The notes beneath the pieces were generated by a model. It had not been told where the DNA came from, made no database searches, and saw only the letters and a list, made by a program, of their open reading frames with translations. DNA of 64,000 nucleotides from Adiantum capillus-veneris (Eukaryota; Streptophyta; Polypodiopsida; Polypodiales; Pteridaceae). The translations under genes were made by a program, and so were the position numbers. The stretch covers positions 54,128,253 through 54,192,252 of the forward strand of contig CM043959.1 in NCBI GenBank assembly GCA_014529385.2. Reading direction: 5' to 3'. Below, one piece after another: positions 48,494 to 59,532 of the stretch; the stretch's first letter is position 1; each line of letters starts with the position of its first letter.

Positions 48494-48975
48494 GGCCAAG
48501 AATGCGCTCTTACATAGTGAGCTATGTGAAGAGATGCGCTCAGTGTCAGGTCAATAAGGCAGAGCGCCTTAAGAAAGCTGGCCTGCTACATCCATTGGAA
48601 ATCCCAGATGCCAAGTGGCCAAGAATGCGCTCTTACATAGAGACCTATGTGAAGAGATGTGCTCAGTGTCAGGTCAATAAGGTAGAGCGCCTTAAGAAAG
48701 CTGGCTTGCTACATCCATTGGAAATCCCAGATGCCAAGTGGCAAAGTATTTCCATGGACTTCATCGTTGGTTTACCAAATACTAATCGGGGCAATGATGC
48801 CATTTGGGTTGTGGTCAATAGACTCACAAAAATGGAGAAGTTTATACCAACGAAGTCAACAGTAAAAAGCCAACTCGGACAGTAAAAAGCCACGAGTTGG
48901 CGGTCTTATTTGTCGACCAGCTTTACAACCTGTATGGTTTGCCAGAGGATATCGTCAGTGATCAAGATACTAATT
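48494..48975 (+). pseudogene. Ty3/gypsy integrase fragment with in-frame duplication
   Basis: The zinc-binding domain ([12 protein letters not shown]) is followed by [13 protein letters not shown] and the core ([27 protein letters not shown]); after a frame change it continues with LFVDQLYNLYGLPEDIVSDQD. A 123-bp segment is duplicated in tandem (48494-48616 and 48617-48739), repeating 41 residues in frame. The DRLTKM aspartate is N in VVNRLTKM. Confidence 0.85.
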
Positions 48976-48979
48976 CCAT

Positions 48980-49634
48980 AGGCATTGTGAGCTTGACACA
49001 TAGAGCTCATGCATCAAGGTGGCAAGGGACTGAACTCCATAAGCCACAAAGAATGAGAGGTTGAGCTTTTTGTAAGCTCAAAGAAAGAGGGATGCAGATT
49101 GCTCAATTTAGGACACTGACAAAAAGTCACTGTTTTGCTCATAACTTGAGCTACAGAACTTTGGTTCCAAATCTCTTTTAATCAAAATGGACATCGCTTT
49201 GATATCTACGACTTTGTAGCAGGAATAATCAACTCATTCCAAGTGCCAATATGTCTAGAATAAAAAACACAAAAGCTGTTTTCTCATGATAGGTTGTGCA
49301 TTCAAGTTGAGTCAGAGAGGAGAGAGAGTGTAACGAGAGAGAAAGAGATAGCTTCACCTCAACTTCACCATTGAAGCCTCAAATATACACTCTTGACGAA
49401 GAAGAGAAAGCGGATTCGATAGAAAGAAAGAGGGATTGTGTGCATATTACGACACGCTTACACACTCCAATTCTTGGCATTGACGGGAAATTTCAAAATC
49501 CAAGCAAAACTTTCCAAGCAATCATAAAACTGAGCAAAGCAAAACATGATTGATATAAAGGTAGATCATAAAAGTCATTTGCATAGCACAAAACATACAA
49601 TAGTTTAGCTATCTATGATTGTTCCTAAACACAT

Positions 49635-49712
<78 letters not shown>

Positions 49713-50114
49713 CCCCCTTCTCTCTTCGCCCAACCCGCAACTTATTTGAAAATTGGAATATATGTCTCTACTCTAAGGTATCCCTAAGTCATCATTTTAG
49801 GTTAGTCATTGTCATAAATCTAATATCTAACCAACCCGAATGATTTTTTCATATTAAATTGATCATTTAATGTGGGAGAATAAACGGGAACAAGGGTTAG
49901 AATATAGACATGTGCTTACAAATCTATCTCAACACGGGTCCAATAGTAAAGGGGTCCAAATGAGAGATGGTTTGTCAAAGAGAAAGGCTAACCAATGGAG
50001 CTTAAAAGACCTTAGGGTTAGCTTCATTGAAGACCTCCAAAGGTTAGTGTTAAAAAGTCCTTTGACCTTAGGTAAGCTAGGGTTGTGCTTCAGGTGGGAA
50101 CCCGGCCCAAGCTT
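48980..50114. other. No gene supported; (TC)n at about 49639-49705
   Basis: Unassigned sequence with one long CT microsatellite and short open frames that have no recognisable features. Confidence 0.5.
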
Positions 50115-50315
50115 GAGGTGCTTGTCGTGCTTGATGACTAAGGTGCTTGAGGTGATTGTCGTGATTGCTGGCTAAGATGCTTGAGGTGCTTGTCATGCTT
50201 GCTGACCAAGATGCTTGAGGTGCTTGTCGTGCTTGCCGACTAGGGAGCTTGAGGTGCTTGTGGGAACACTACCCAAGCTTGAGGTGCTTTGTCGTGCTTG
50301 CTGACTATGGTGCTT
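50115..50315. repeat. 34-bp minisatellite, six units
   Basis: GAGGTGCTTGTCGTGCTTG-type units start at 50115, 50149, 50183, 50217, 50251 and 50281; four are exactly 34 bases and one is shortened to 30. Confidence 0.85.
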
Positions 50316-50384
50316 GTTTTCCACAAAGTCAAAGCATCCCTACAAGAGAGGGGGCGAGCCCTAAAGCTAGGGGGATGAGAGAGA

Positions 50385-50417
<33 letters not shown>

Positions 50418-51159
50418 AGATAAGACAAGCCTTAAGAGGCAGCAAGGACACATGTCAAGCCCCTACCCATGTTACCCTCATGGTGTGCCTAAAGCCTATT
50501 GGTTGGCCTCCCAAGGGGTCCAATGATACATTAGTTAATTTAATTAATTGTTTTTGCATTTATCAAGCCCTCTCTCTCAAAGGGGAAAGGGGGACACTTG
50601 TCCCAAGACTACGCTTGTTGCTTATTATGCATCCTGCATGTGATTGGCCAGGCTTGCAGGGGTCCAATGAGCTTCAAGCATGAGCTACAAGGGGGTGTTG
50701 ACCAAAGCAAGAAGGGGGGTTGCTTGGGGGGTATACTCTCCCACACACACTCACACACACTCACATTGTGTGAAGTGCAAAGTGCAAGAGCTCCATCTCC
50801 TTCTCTAAGCTAGTATAGAAGTTGAGAGCCTACACCAACACTCTTGGCTATGGAATGCAAATCCAACCTAGAGCCATGCTTCAATGCTTAATCTTGCCAT
50901 CTTCTCCATCTTCATTACTATGCTATTACGTATGCTAGCAAGAAGAGTGATGATAAATGAGGAACTACTTCTTTCTCCTATGGAATGTTTCTTCTTCCTC
51001 TTCCCTACCCTCATTCCCCGCTAGCTCTATTCACCTTCGAAGGTGTTTGAGGCCTTGGGACTGAGGCTTGGGATGATTAATGCTTTTGCAAAGTTTATGT
51101 TATGTTCGTGATGCATGAAGTTTTCCATCTTCACTGCATCACCTAGGTCACAATGAACA

Positions 51160-51420
51160 CAAAGATTGTATTGTACCAAGTCTCTCTTGATGGGAGAATC
51201 TATAATACAAATGCCTATTGGAGGGGGAACCGGCTCCACATAAATCCGGTCCTCAACTGTTTGTCATGTTCTCTAAACTCTCTCTCTTGCAAAAGTATTG
51301 TTCATGCCAAGTTATCTAAGTACTATGTTTATGTTGCTACCATCAATTAAGTTCACCCTCTATGCTCTCAAAGTAATCTCACAAAAGTGCTTTCTCTAGT
51401 TTTCCTAATTCCGCTACTCT
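51160..51420 (+). repeat. LTR-like fragment related to 45560-45800
   Basis: Shares TTGTACCAAGTCTCTCTT, ATAATACA, AACCGGCTCC..ATCCGGTCCTCA and CTAATTCCG with the fragment ending at 45844. No primer site follows. Confidence 0.5.
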
Positions 51421-52560
51421 CAAAGTTCATAGGCCATTTCCATTACAACCACCATGGCTATCGATTTCTTAGTCCCGAGCTTCCCCACTACGGCTACCCT
51501 ATGGAGATGTCACATCTTTCTCCCAATATCTCCACCGATTTTCTTAAGTTGCCAAGACTCCCTCTCCTTTTTCACTTTTGCACACCATAGTCCCTCCTCG
51601 GCTATAATATCTCCTTGCTAGATAGCGATAATGGTAGTAGCACCACCCATAGCCTCTCAATTACTTCGTCATGAGAATTTGCACGAGCACCAACCGTGAG
51701 GTGCCATAAGCCCTACCTTGTCTTTTCTTTGGCGGTGCTCTCTTCTGCCATGTGGCCCAAACAGACCTAGTTGCATCTGCCCTATTTCCTAGATGGTATC
51801 CACCACCACCACCATAGCATCTATATATAGGCACATATGTTGACTTGCAAGGGTGACAATTGCTTGCCTAGCTGCTACAAACAAGAAATACGGAATTGAA
51901 GATTACCAAGACTAATGATACTCTTTGTAGAGAGACACAATCATGAAGATTCTAAGAGCAATCGATAGCTGAGGTGACCATGCTGTTCAAAGTGGCACCC
52001 TAGTCCTTTTTGGAAATTGGTAGGTCAGGCAACTATTACAAGAGGAAAGCGAAGGGTGTTGGGCAAGTATCATGCATGCCAAGTTGGTCAAACCCGGAAC
52101 ACCCACCTTCAATTAAGCTTTACATAGGATGTATACCTATATCAGCTCTTTTTGACGCATTTGGTAGGACGAGCAAAGAGCTTAATTCTTTCGAAACCTT
52201 ATAGTAGTGTAGTCTGTCTTGGGATGTCATTTGAAGCCTTATGGTATTGCAGTCTACCTTGGGACATCTTTACGTTCGGGTCACCTGCGCGAGGACACAT
52301 AGCATATGCAAATTCAAAATTGGCGTGCAAGGATAGAAAAAATTTCCCATCAAAACATCTCAAGGAAAAAAAATCACGCTTCATCTGAGCATGTGTGCAT
52401 TTGGTTGCCAATTGCCAACTACAAGTTGGGAACCTACCTATGTAAACTCGCTCTTCGTTTTCATAATGCAAAAAAACACAACATGAAACAGTCTGTGCCG
52501 GCTGGGAATCTACCTATGTGAACTCACTCTTCGTTTCCAAAACCTCGCAATAAAAACATC
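51421..52560. other. No gene supported
   Basis: Contains two short direct repeats: GTAGTCTGTCTTGGGATGTC-like at about 52208 and 52248, and ACCTACCTATGTAAACTC-like at about 52429 and 52502. No convincing open frame. Confidence 0.5.
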
Positions 52561-52562
52561 CC

Positions 52563-52590
52563 AAACAGTCTGCACCGATGCAGACTGTTT
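52563..52590. other. Perfect 12-bp-stem hairpin
   Basis: AAACAGTCTGCA pairs with TGCAGACTGTTT around loop CCGA. A related hairpin with a diverged stem and loop ACCG lies at about 53980-54013, and a half copy at 52488. Confidence 0.7.
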
Positions 52591-53099
52591 TAGGAAGTTT
52601 TTTCTCCGAGGTTATGGAAACAAAGAGACGATCCATACCAAGAGAAGCGCGTAGAAATTGAGAAAAAAATTTGTACCGCGGTCAGCCTCTTTGTCTCTCT
52701 CTTTTTCTCTCTGTCGCGTAGGTGTGCACACAAAAGATATGTGCAGTCAATGAATGCGACCCATGCTGCCCTAGCCTTAGACGCAACAATCATCTTGAAT
52801 CTGTACTAGGGAGGATGGAGTGCCCCAACTTGCAATTGATGATCAGTAGTCGGAGTAGTAGGGGGGCCCAATCAGATTAAATCGGAAATTACAAAGAATC
52901 AATGTAGATACGAGGGACGCAATGAAAGTCGAAGCACAATGCCAATTGTCGGGTGACGCAGCAGTCAACAGACAGGAGGAGGTGCGAGCAAGGCGGAGGG
53001 TAGCAGAGCAGAGGTAGTGTAGGGACAGAGGGTGGAGAGTGAGAAGGAGGTGCCGAGAGCTTGAGCCGCGTAGAGTTTTTTTTTTCATGGATTGAAGCG

Positions 53100-53200
53100 T
53101 GGGAGCAGCTAGCTTGGCTACTTGAGTGGTTACGATACATCTAGAAAAGGCTGTTGAAAGAGCGGTTACGGGTTCGAGCCCGCCATCTACCTTTTATAGA
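53100..53200 (+). other. tRNA-derived SINE-like or tRNA pseudogene segment
   Basis: An A-box-like TTGGCTACTTGAGTGG (53114-53129) and a B-box GGTTCGAGCCC (53171-53181) have tRNA-like spacing, and a short T run follows near 53191. A clean cloverleaf, especially the acceptor and anticodon stems, cannot be drawn, so this is not called a functional tRNA. Confidence 0.4.
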
Positions 53201-53383
53201 GGTACTAAAGCAGTGCCCTGGGGGGTAAGGTAAGAAACAGAATCAAAGGAATCTCAAAATGATTTGAATAAAATATACTGCGTGCCAGTAGTAGGCGCAT
53301 GAAGTAGTACATTCACAAGAAGATTTAGAAATTTTCTCACGTAGGAAAAGGGAGCCTTTTTCAATGTTTTTCATACAATGCAT

Positions 53384-53533
53384 AACATCATGAGCTTCTG
53401 CTCGAGAGCATTCCTAGCTAGGTACGATTGGGAGCAGGTTACCCCCGGTCCCCCCCACCGGGCCGGCGGTCCCCTGCCCCCAATCGTACCTAGCTAGGTA
53501 TGCTATGCCTTCCTCACAGAAGCTCATGATGTT
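53384..53533. other. 150-base foldback hairpin with GC-rich loop
   Basis: Left arm 53384-53438 pairs with right arm 53473-53533; the inner 30 bases match at 28 of 30 (CCTAGCTAGGTACGATTGGG core) and the outer 17 bases perfectly (AACATCATGAGCTTCTG). The loop of about 34 bases is almost all G and C. Confidence 0.8.
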
Positions 53534-54013
53534 GAGGTAAGTCATAACGTGGGAATTATTGTGAGAATCTGTCCAAAACTTCTTGTGATTGCGAAGTATC
53601 AACTAGACGTACCGCATGTTTCTATGAACATAGTTGTTGCGCTTCAGAATATGCTGTTGCACTTGTACAACCTGGCATAATTTTGTGGTTCCGTTGCTTT
53701 TTGTGTTGCTAGCCATGATCTGTACATATGTTGCTGCTTGTTGTGGTGTAGCACAACTATTTTGGAGAGCTTCTGTTGGATGCGGGTCATGCTTGACCAC
53801 CCAATAATATCTAAATACTCGATCGTGTGTAGGAGCTGTTGTAGCTAGCCAACCAGATTTGGCTTTAATTTGGCCTTGGACATGCGAGCGATGGAGGTTG
53901 TCGAGCTTGATAGGAGCGGTCGGAGAATATTGGCCACAAATCAATGAGTTTTTTCGAATTTGACCCAAAAGAAACTTTCTGAAATAGTCCGCACCGGCGC
54001 GGAATGTTTCACA

Positions 54014-55080
54014 CAGGTTTTTTGTATGCGATAATTTACGTGTTTGTCGATATTCAAGAAAAATCAATTTCATAAACCAGACTCATCAATTGGGGAGGCA
54101 ATAAATAAAGTGCAGAAGAACTGGGGATAATTTCGTCGAAAGCACCTCTTCTTTTTGCTAGCAGTTACGGGTTTTAGCCTAGTGACACACCTTGTTTTTC
54201 TTTTCATGTTTTGCATTCTTTTGGGTGTTGGATGTTCCTCTATCTATATCGGACATAGCAATTGGTTTTTTTCAATGGACCCTTCAGTGATAGAGAAATT
54301 TTGGCGATAATGACGGTGCTAACGATTGTGGTGTTCTTGACCAATGTGGGATCGCTGCTGATTTCTGTGCTTTTGCTCAAATCTCTTTTGGTCATTGTAC
54401 ATGGCATCTTCAAGGTTTTGGACGATTTTCTTCACAAGAATTAATGGACGGCCTTCTTTCTTTTCTAAAACCCTTAGCTACAAGACTTGCTTAATTGAGA
54501 AGCTACATGGCTTGCTTAATCCAGAGACTGATGTTTACTGTATTGGTATATGGATGGAAGGTGCTTTTGCAAGCAAGATACTTTACATGAAGCTTAACTT
54601 TTATGAAATACTAGTTCAAGCACTAAGAGATCAATTTTGTTACGCTTGTGCAACAACTAAGAGTTTTGTGGGCTCTTTAAAGAGGAGAGTCATGTCAATT
54701 CAGTGACCTTTTATAGAGGCACATTTGTATCTATGGTTGTGAGCTCTCCCTGTTCAGCGTTGTGGTATTAGGGTAGCTAAAACTCCAAACAAACTTAATG
54801 GAAGTAGAGGTACTATATGGTTGAAAGCAGGTATTGGTGGTACAAAATGTGGTGTCCTTGACACAACAAACCTTTGGCGAATTTCTTGTTGAAAAAAAAT
54901 GAAGTATTATGTAATCAAGTTCTTTTTATTTATATGTTTTATATGTATTTTCACAAAGTGGTGGTCTTTTACTTTATGGCAACAAGAAAACTATCGGGTG
55001 GGCTCATTGGATGCGTGGGGTGCTTTTTTGGAGGGGGGAGGGCAAGGAAATGCAAGGAGCATGCAAAAACCATACCTCTA

Positions 55081-55141
<61 letters not shown>

Positions 55142-55540
55142 GTGGCTCTTGCGTCCACGGATTGTATGCCAATGAAAATCTACAGCAGAAATAGTGTGCT
55201 CCTTGTCCTAGCTGCGCTAACCATGGTCTGAGCAGCCATAACCATAGCCATAGTACTCTGTGTGTGTGTGTGTGTGGGCGCAAGCTGCACACAATTTTGC
55301 ACACGCCAATGGAGATACCGGTTTCAGAGAGCTTCCTGTCTTTTGATGCCTCGACGAGCCAACAACTGAACACGAAATGGATACTATTCCAAGCATGAGC
55401 ATTCCAGTCACTTCATCTCTCACAAACCTCGTTTACATGAGAGATTACTGGGCTGCAAAGTAGCATCAACAAAGGAGCAAGGAAAGGGTTCCCAACATCA
55501 TTGGGAGAGCTTCAACATGCAAGTCAAGGAAGAATATTTG
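54014..55540. other. No gene supported; (TC)n at about 55085-55139
   Basis: Holds a short hydrophobic open frame (54262-54444) and a CT microsatellite. Nothing is recognised. Confidence 0.5.
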
Positions 55541-56040
55541 CTCAGTAGTGGCCCGATGTTGGCGCAACCAAACACAAGGAGGTCTTTTGGCTAGCGAGCA
55601 AAAGGAGCTCTTCCAGGAACTACTGCAACATAATACATGTTCAAAGCTCCAGGTCGTCGATGTTGAATCCAGTCTTGAGTCTGGCATCTGCAATACACTT
55701 ACACAGCTCAAGGCCCCTCGTTCTGCAAACAAACTTTTCATCAAGAAAACCTCTTTGAGCATGTTTTTAAATACTATAGGTGGCTCAACAGTGAATTGGT
55801 CTAAAATTGCAACACTATTAGATGTTCATCGTAGGAACACTGCAACGACAACTTCTCGGCTACACATGAAAGATGAGGATGAAGTGTTACCATTGTTTTC
55901 CTGTCAAAGATCGCTTCATCTATGCCTCCTGGTCATTGAAGACTAGGGTCTCTGATCCTAATAAAAAGGGAAATTGTAAATTCAGAACTGAAGAGAAGGG
56001 TGTTGTGAAACATCCGGTTCATTTTCTAGATGACTCTCAG

Positions 56041-58254
56041 GTACATCATATCATTTTTTAATAATGTTGCCTCTTACTTGGGTTATGTATAGTGTGAAAA
56101 GGTTTGAATTTGGTATTATGAAGCCATGTACATAGTTTCAAGGGGAGCAATTCTACCTCTTATGGGAATATGCTTTGAGGTCGAGGAAGGTAGTAATCAT
56201 TCCAAAGCTTTACAAAGGTCTAGGTATTGTTTGTTACATACCATACCCAATTGATATTTCAAAAAGACCTTCAACTCACAATGCCAGAAGTTTCTCACCT
56301 GGGTACTTGTCAAAAGCTAGAACCAAATGATGAGGAACTTTGGTACTTCATCAAATGATTCTTTAAAAATTAGAGCTGTATAGTACCCATAGCATCAATT
56401 TTGGTATTTTAGGATGTCTTGTTTACTATCTGCACAGTACCAAGTCCATGGGACTGGTATTATGATGTCTCTTTGTAGTATTCTTTGTTTGATTATCTTA
56501 ACTTTAGAGTGTCGAGAGTTCCCAACTTGGCACTTTACAGTGCTGTTGCTAGTATTTGCACAGTACCAAGTCATTGAGACTTTGGAACTTTGGTACTTCA
56601 TCAAATGATTCTTCAAAACTTAGAGCTGACCAACACCAAAGCACCACTCTTGGTACTTTAGGATGGCTTGGGTAGTATCTCTCAGTACTAAGTCCATGGG
56701 ATTTCTATTATCATGTCCCTTGTAGTGTTTTTTGTTTGGTAATCTTAACTTTAGAGTACCCAGAGTTCCCAACGTGGTACTTCACAATGTTGTGTGTAGT
56801 ATTTGCACAGTACCAAGTCATTGAGACTTTGCGACTTTGGTAGTTCATCAAACGATTCTTCAGAGCTGACCTGCACCCAAAGCACCACTCTTAGTACTTT
56901 AGGTTGTCTTGGGTACTATCTCTCAGTACCAAGTCCATGGGACTGCTATTATCATGTCTCTTTGTAGCGTTTTTTTTTAGTAATCTTAACTTTAGAGTAT
57001 CCAGAGTTCCCAACCTGGTACTTCACAAAGTTGTGTGTAGTATTTGAACAATACCAAGTCATTGAGACTTTGGAACTCTGATAGTTCATCAAATGATTCT
57101 TCATAGCTTACCACCATCACAAAAAGCACCAATCTGGTACTTTAGGATGGCTTGGGTACTATCTCTCAATACCAAGTCCATGGGATTTCTATTATCATGT
57201 ATCTTTCTAGTATTCTTTGTTTGGTAATCTTAACTTTAGAGTACCTAGAGTTCCCAACCTGGTACTTCACAATGTTGTGTGTAGTATTTGCACAGTACAA
57301 AGTCATTTAGACTTTGGGACTTTGGTAGTTCATTAAATGATTCTTTAGAGCTGACCAGCACCCAAATCACCAATCTTAGACTTTAGGATGGCTCGAGTAC
57401 TGTCTCTCAGTACCAAGTCCATGGGACTGCTATTATCATGTCTCTTTGTAGTGTTTTTTGTTTGGTAATCTTAACTTTAGAGTATCCAGAGTTCCCAACC
57501 TCGTACTTTACAATGTTGTGTGTCCTATTTGCACAGTACCAAGTCATTGAGACTTTGGAACTTTGGTAGTTCATCAAATGATTCTACAGAGCTGACCAGC
57601 ACCCAAAGCACCAATCTTAGTACTTTAGGATGGCTTGGGTACTATCTCTCAGTACCAAGTCCATGGGACTGCTATTAACATGTATCTTTGTAGTATTCTT
57701 TGTTTGGTAATCTTAACTTTAGAATACCCAGAGTTCCCAACCTGGTACTTCACAACGTTGTGTGTAGTATTTGCACAGTACCAAGTCATTGAGGCTTTGG
57801 AACTTTGGTAATTCATCAAATGATTCTTCAAAACTTAGAGTTGTACAACACCCAAACCACCAATCCTGGTACTCTGCAATCTACATAGTACCAAGTCCCT
57901 GGGACTAGTACCCAGAGTTCCAAACCTGGCACTTTACAATGTTGTGGGTAGTATTTGCACATTACCATGTTATTAATACTTTGGTACTTTGGTACTTCAT
58001 CCAATGACCTTACAAAACTTAAGGCTAATCAGTACCCAAAGCTCTAATTTTGGAACTTTACAATGGCTTGGGTACTATTTGCATAGTACCAAGTCTCTGA
58101 GGTTGGTACTGTGTTGAATTCTTTGCTAGCTAAATTCTCGGTTTCAAATTTGGTACTTTACTATCAACTTTTGGGTTTGGTTATTGTAACTTTTGAAGCT
58201 TGCATCTCTGTTTCATCTTCAAGGATTCTAACCTACATTGTTTTTGTATCTCAG
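56041..58254 (+). other. Inferred 2.2-kb intron of the DDE-like gene
   Basis: Bounded by a CAG|GTACAT donor and a pyrimidine-rich TCTCAG acceptor, and the flanking codons join conserved blocks. It is almost filled by a tandem array. Confidence 0.6.
56340..58110. repeat. 243-bp tandem array, about seven units
   Basis: Units carry GAGCTGACCAGCACCCAAAGC, TACCAAGTCCATGGGACTGC, AGAGTTCCCAACCTGGTACTT and CAGTACCAAGTCATTGAGAC in fixed order. The GAGCTG marker lies near 56371, 56620, 56864, 57106, 57350, 57588 and 57835 (steps 238-249), with a partial unit after. By-eye identity between units is about 85-90%. Confidence 0.9.
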
Positions 58255-59230
58255 ATGGAACTATACAAGAGATTCAACGAACGCACGCACAATCGAGTTG
58301 TCTCTTAGGTCTTTTAAGGCCTTGATTCCATTCTTTGTTTGAAAGCTAAAAGAATGGTTTACTTGTTGCTGTGTGTATCATGTGTAGATGTTATTCCTCA
58401 AATAAGCTTTCAATCACATGCAGAAAAATAAGTTTGGGCATCATGAAAAAGCTCGCTTGCAGATGTTCCGTGTGTTGTAGCAATAATGATGCAAATCAGT
58501 GCTCTGCAAACCAGGTAGTGTGGAAGCACACAAGTAGTTTGTGGGAATCCATTTTGTGTTCAAGCCGGTTGACAACGAGTTCCGTGCAAAGAAATGCTTG
58601 GTCGGGGAATGTTCTCAATGCGGCGTAACCACGTTTCCCTTCTGTCCAGATGAGATATCCAATGATAACAAGGAGGTGTCTGTCAAGGTGTTCATGGACG
58701 TCAGCAGTGGACATGTGGCTGACGATGGAAGTGAAAGAAAAGAAAGGACTTGGTTCTACAAAGAATGTCAGGTGCTTCTTTCCATGGCCTTTTTGCAAAG
58801 CATCTGAAATATTTCATCAAGTAAAACTTCAACTTTCGGTGGTAGGCACAACATTTTAAAGAAAGCATGCTTAGATTTCCTAACAATGTTGTTGTATCCG
58901 TGATTAACTTTGCGGAGAATTATTCATTCAAAGTACATAATGAAATACAATCAATGCATTGGTGCTCAACACAAGTAACAATCCTAATGCATATTACATA
59001 TGTTAGAAATTTGGGGGGAGGTGCCGTGCATAAGACACTGCATTTCTACATATATGATGATAAGCAGCATTATACTTTGTTTGTGCAGCATTGCTTTATG
59101 CTTCATGATAGGTGGCTGACAGATCAAGGTCACCTTTTGTGATATCATTGGGTGTGGTCAGATGATGCAGCATCGCAATTCAAGGTACGCCGATCTTTTT
59201 CTTTGTTGCCAGGTACCATCAATTGATAGG

Positions 59231-59457
59231 TGCTGGAATTAGGGTTGCAGAGAAACACACACAGATTGGAGAAGACGAAGGAATCTCAACGCACACAATA
59301 GAGAGTGTGCTACTTAGTGTGCAATGGAAAGATAGATAGCCCTAGAGTGATGGGCGTATATACAATGCACGGGGGAAAAAACCTCCTAAAGAGGGAAAAA
59401 ATGCCCCGGCGGTCCTAGTGTGTTCACACACATCACTACCACATGTATATGGTAACA
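59231..59457 (-). repeat. Copia-2 3' LTR
   Basis: Plus strand TGCTGGAATTAGGG to ATGGTAACA. The adjacent AATCCCCCCTGG (59458-59469) is the complement of the polypurine tract. Confidence 0.93.
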
Positions 59458-59532
59458 AATCCCCCCTGGAGTGATGCGGTGAATGAGAGCTGGCACATGA
59501 GTAAAGGGAAGTGCCATGCCCTAAGGACAGGA

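Noticed and set aside
53100-53200. Functional tRNA gene
   Set aside because: A and B boxes are present, but acceptor and anticodon stems do not pair convincingly.
54262-54444. 60-codon hydrophobic ORF that could be a membrane protein
   Set aside because: Too short, in the midst of non-coding sequence, no conserved features.
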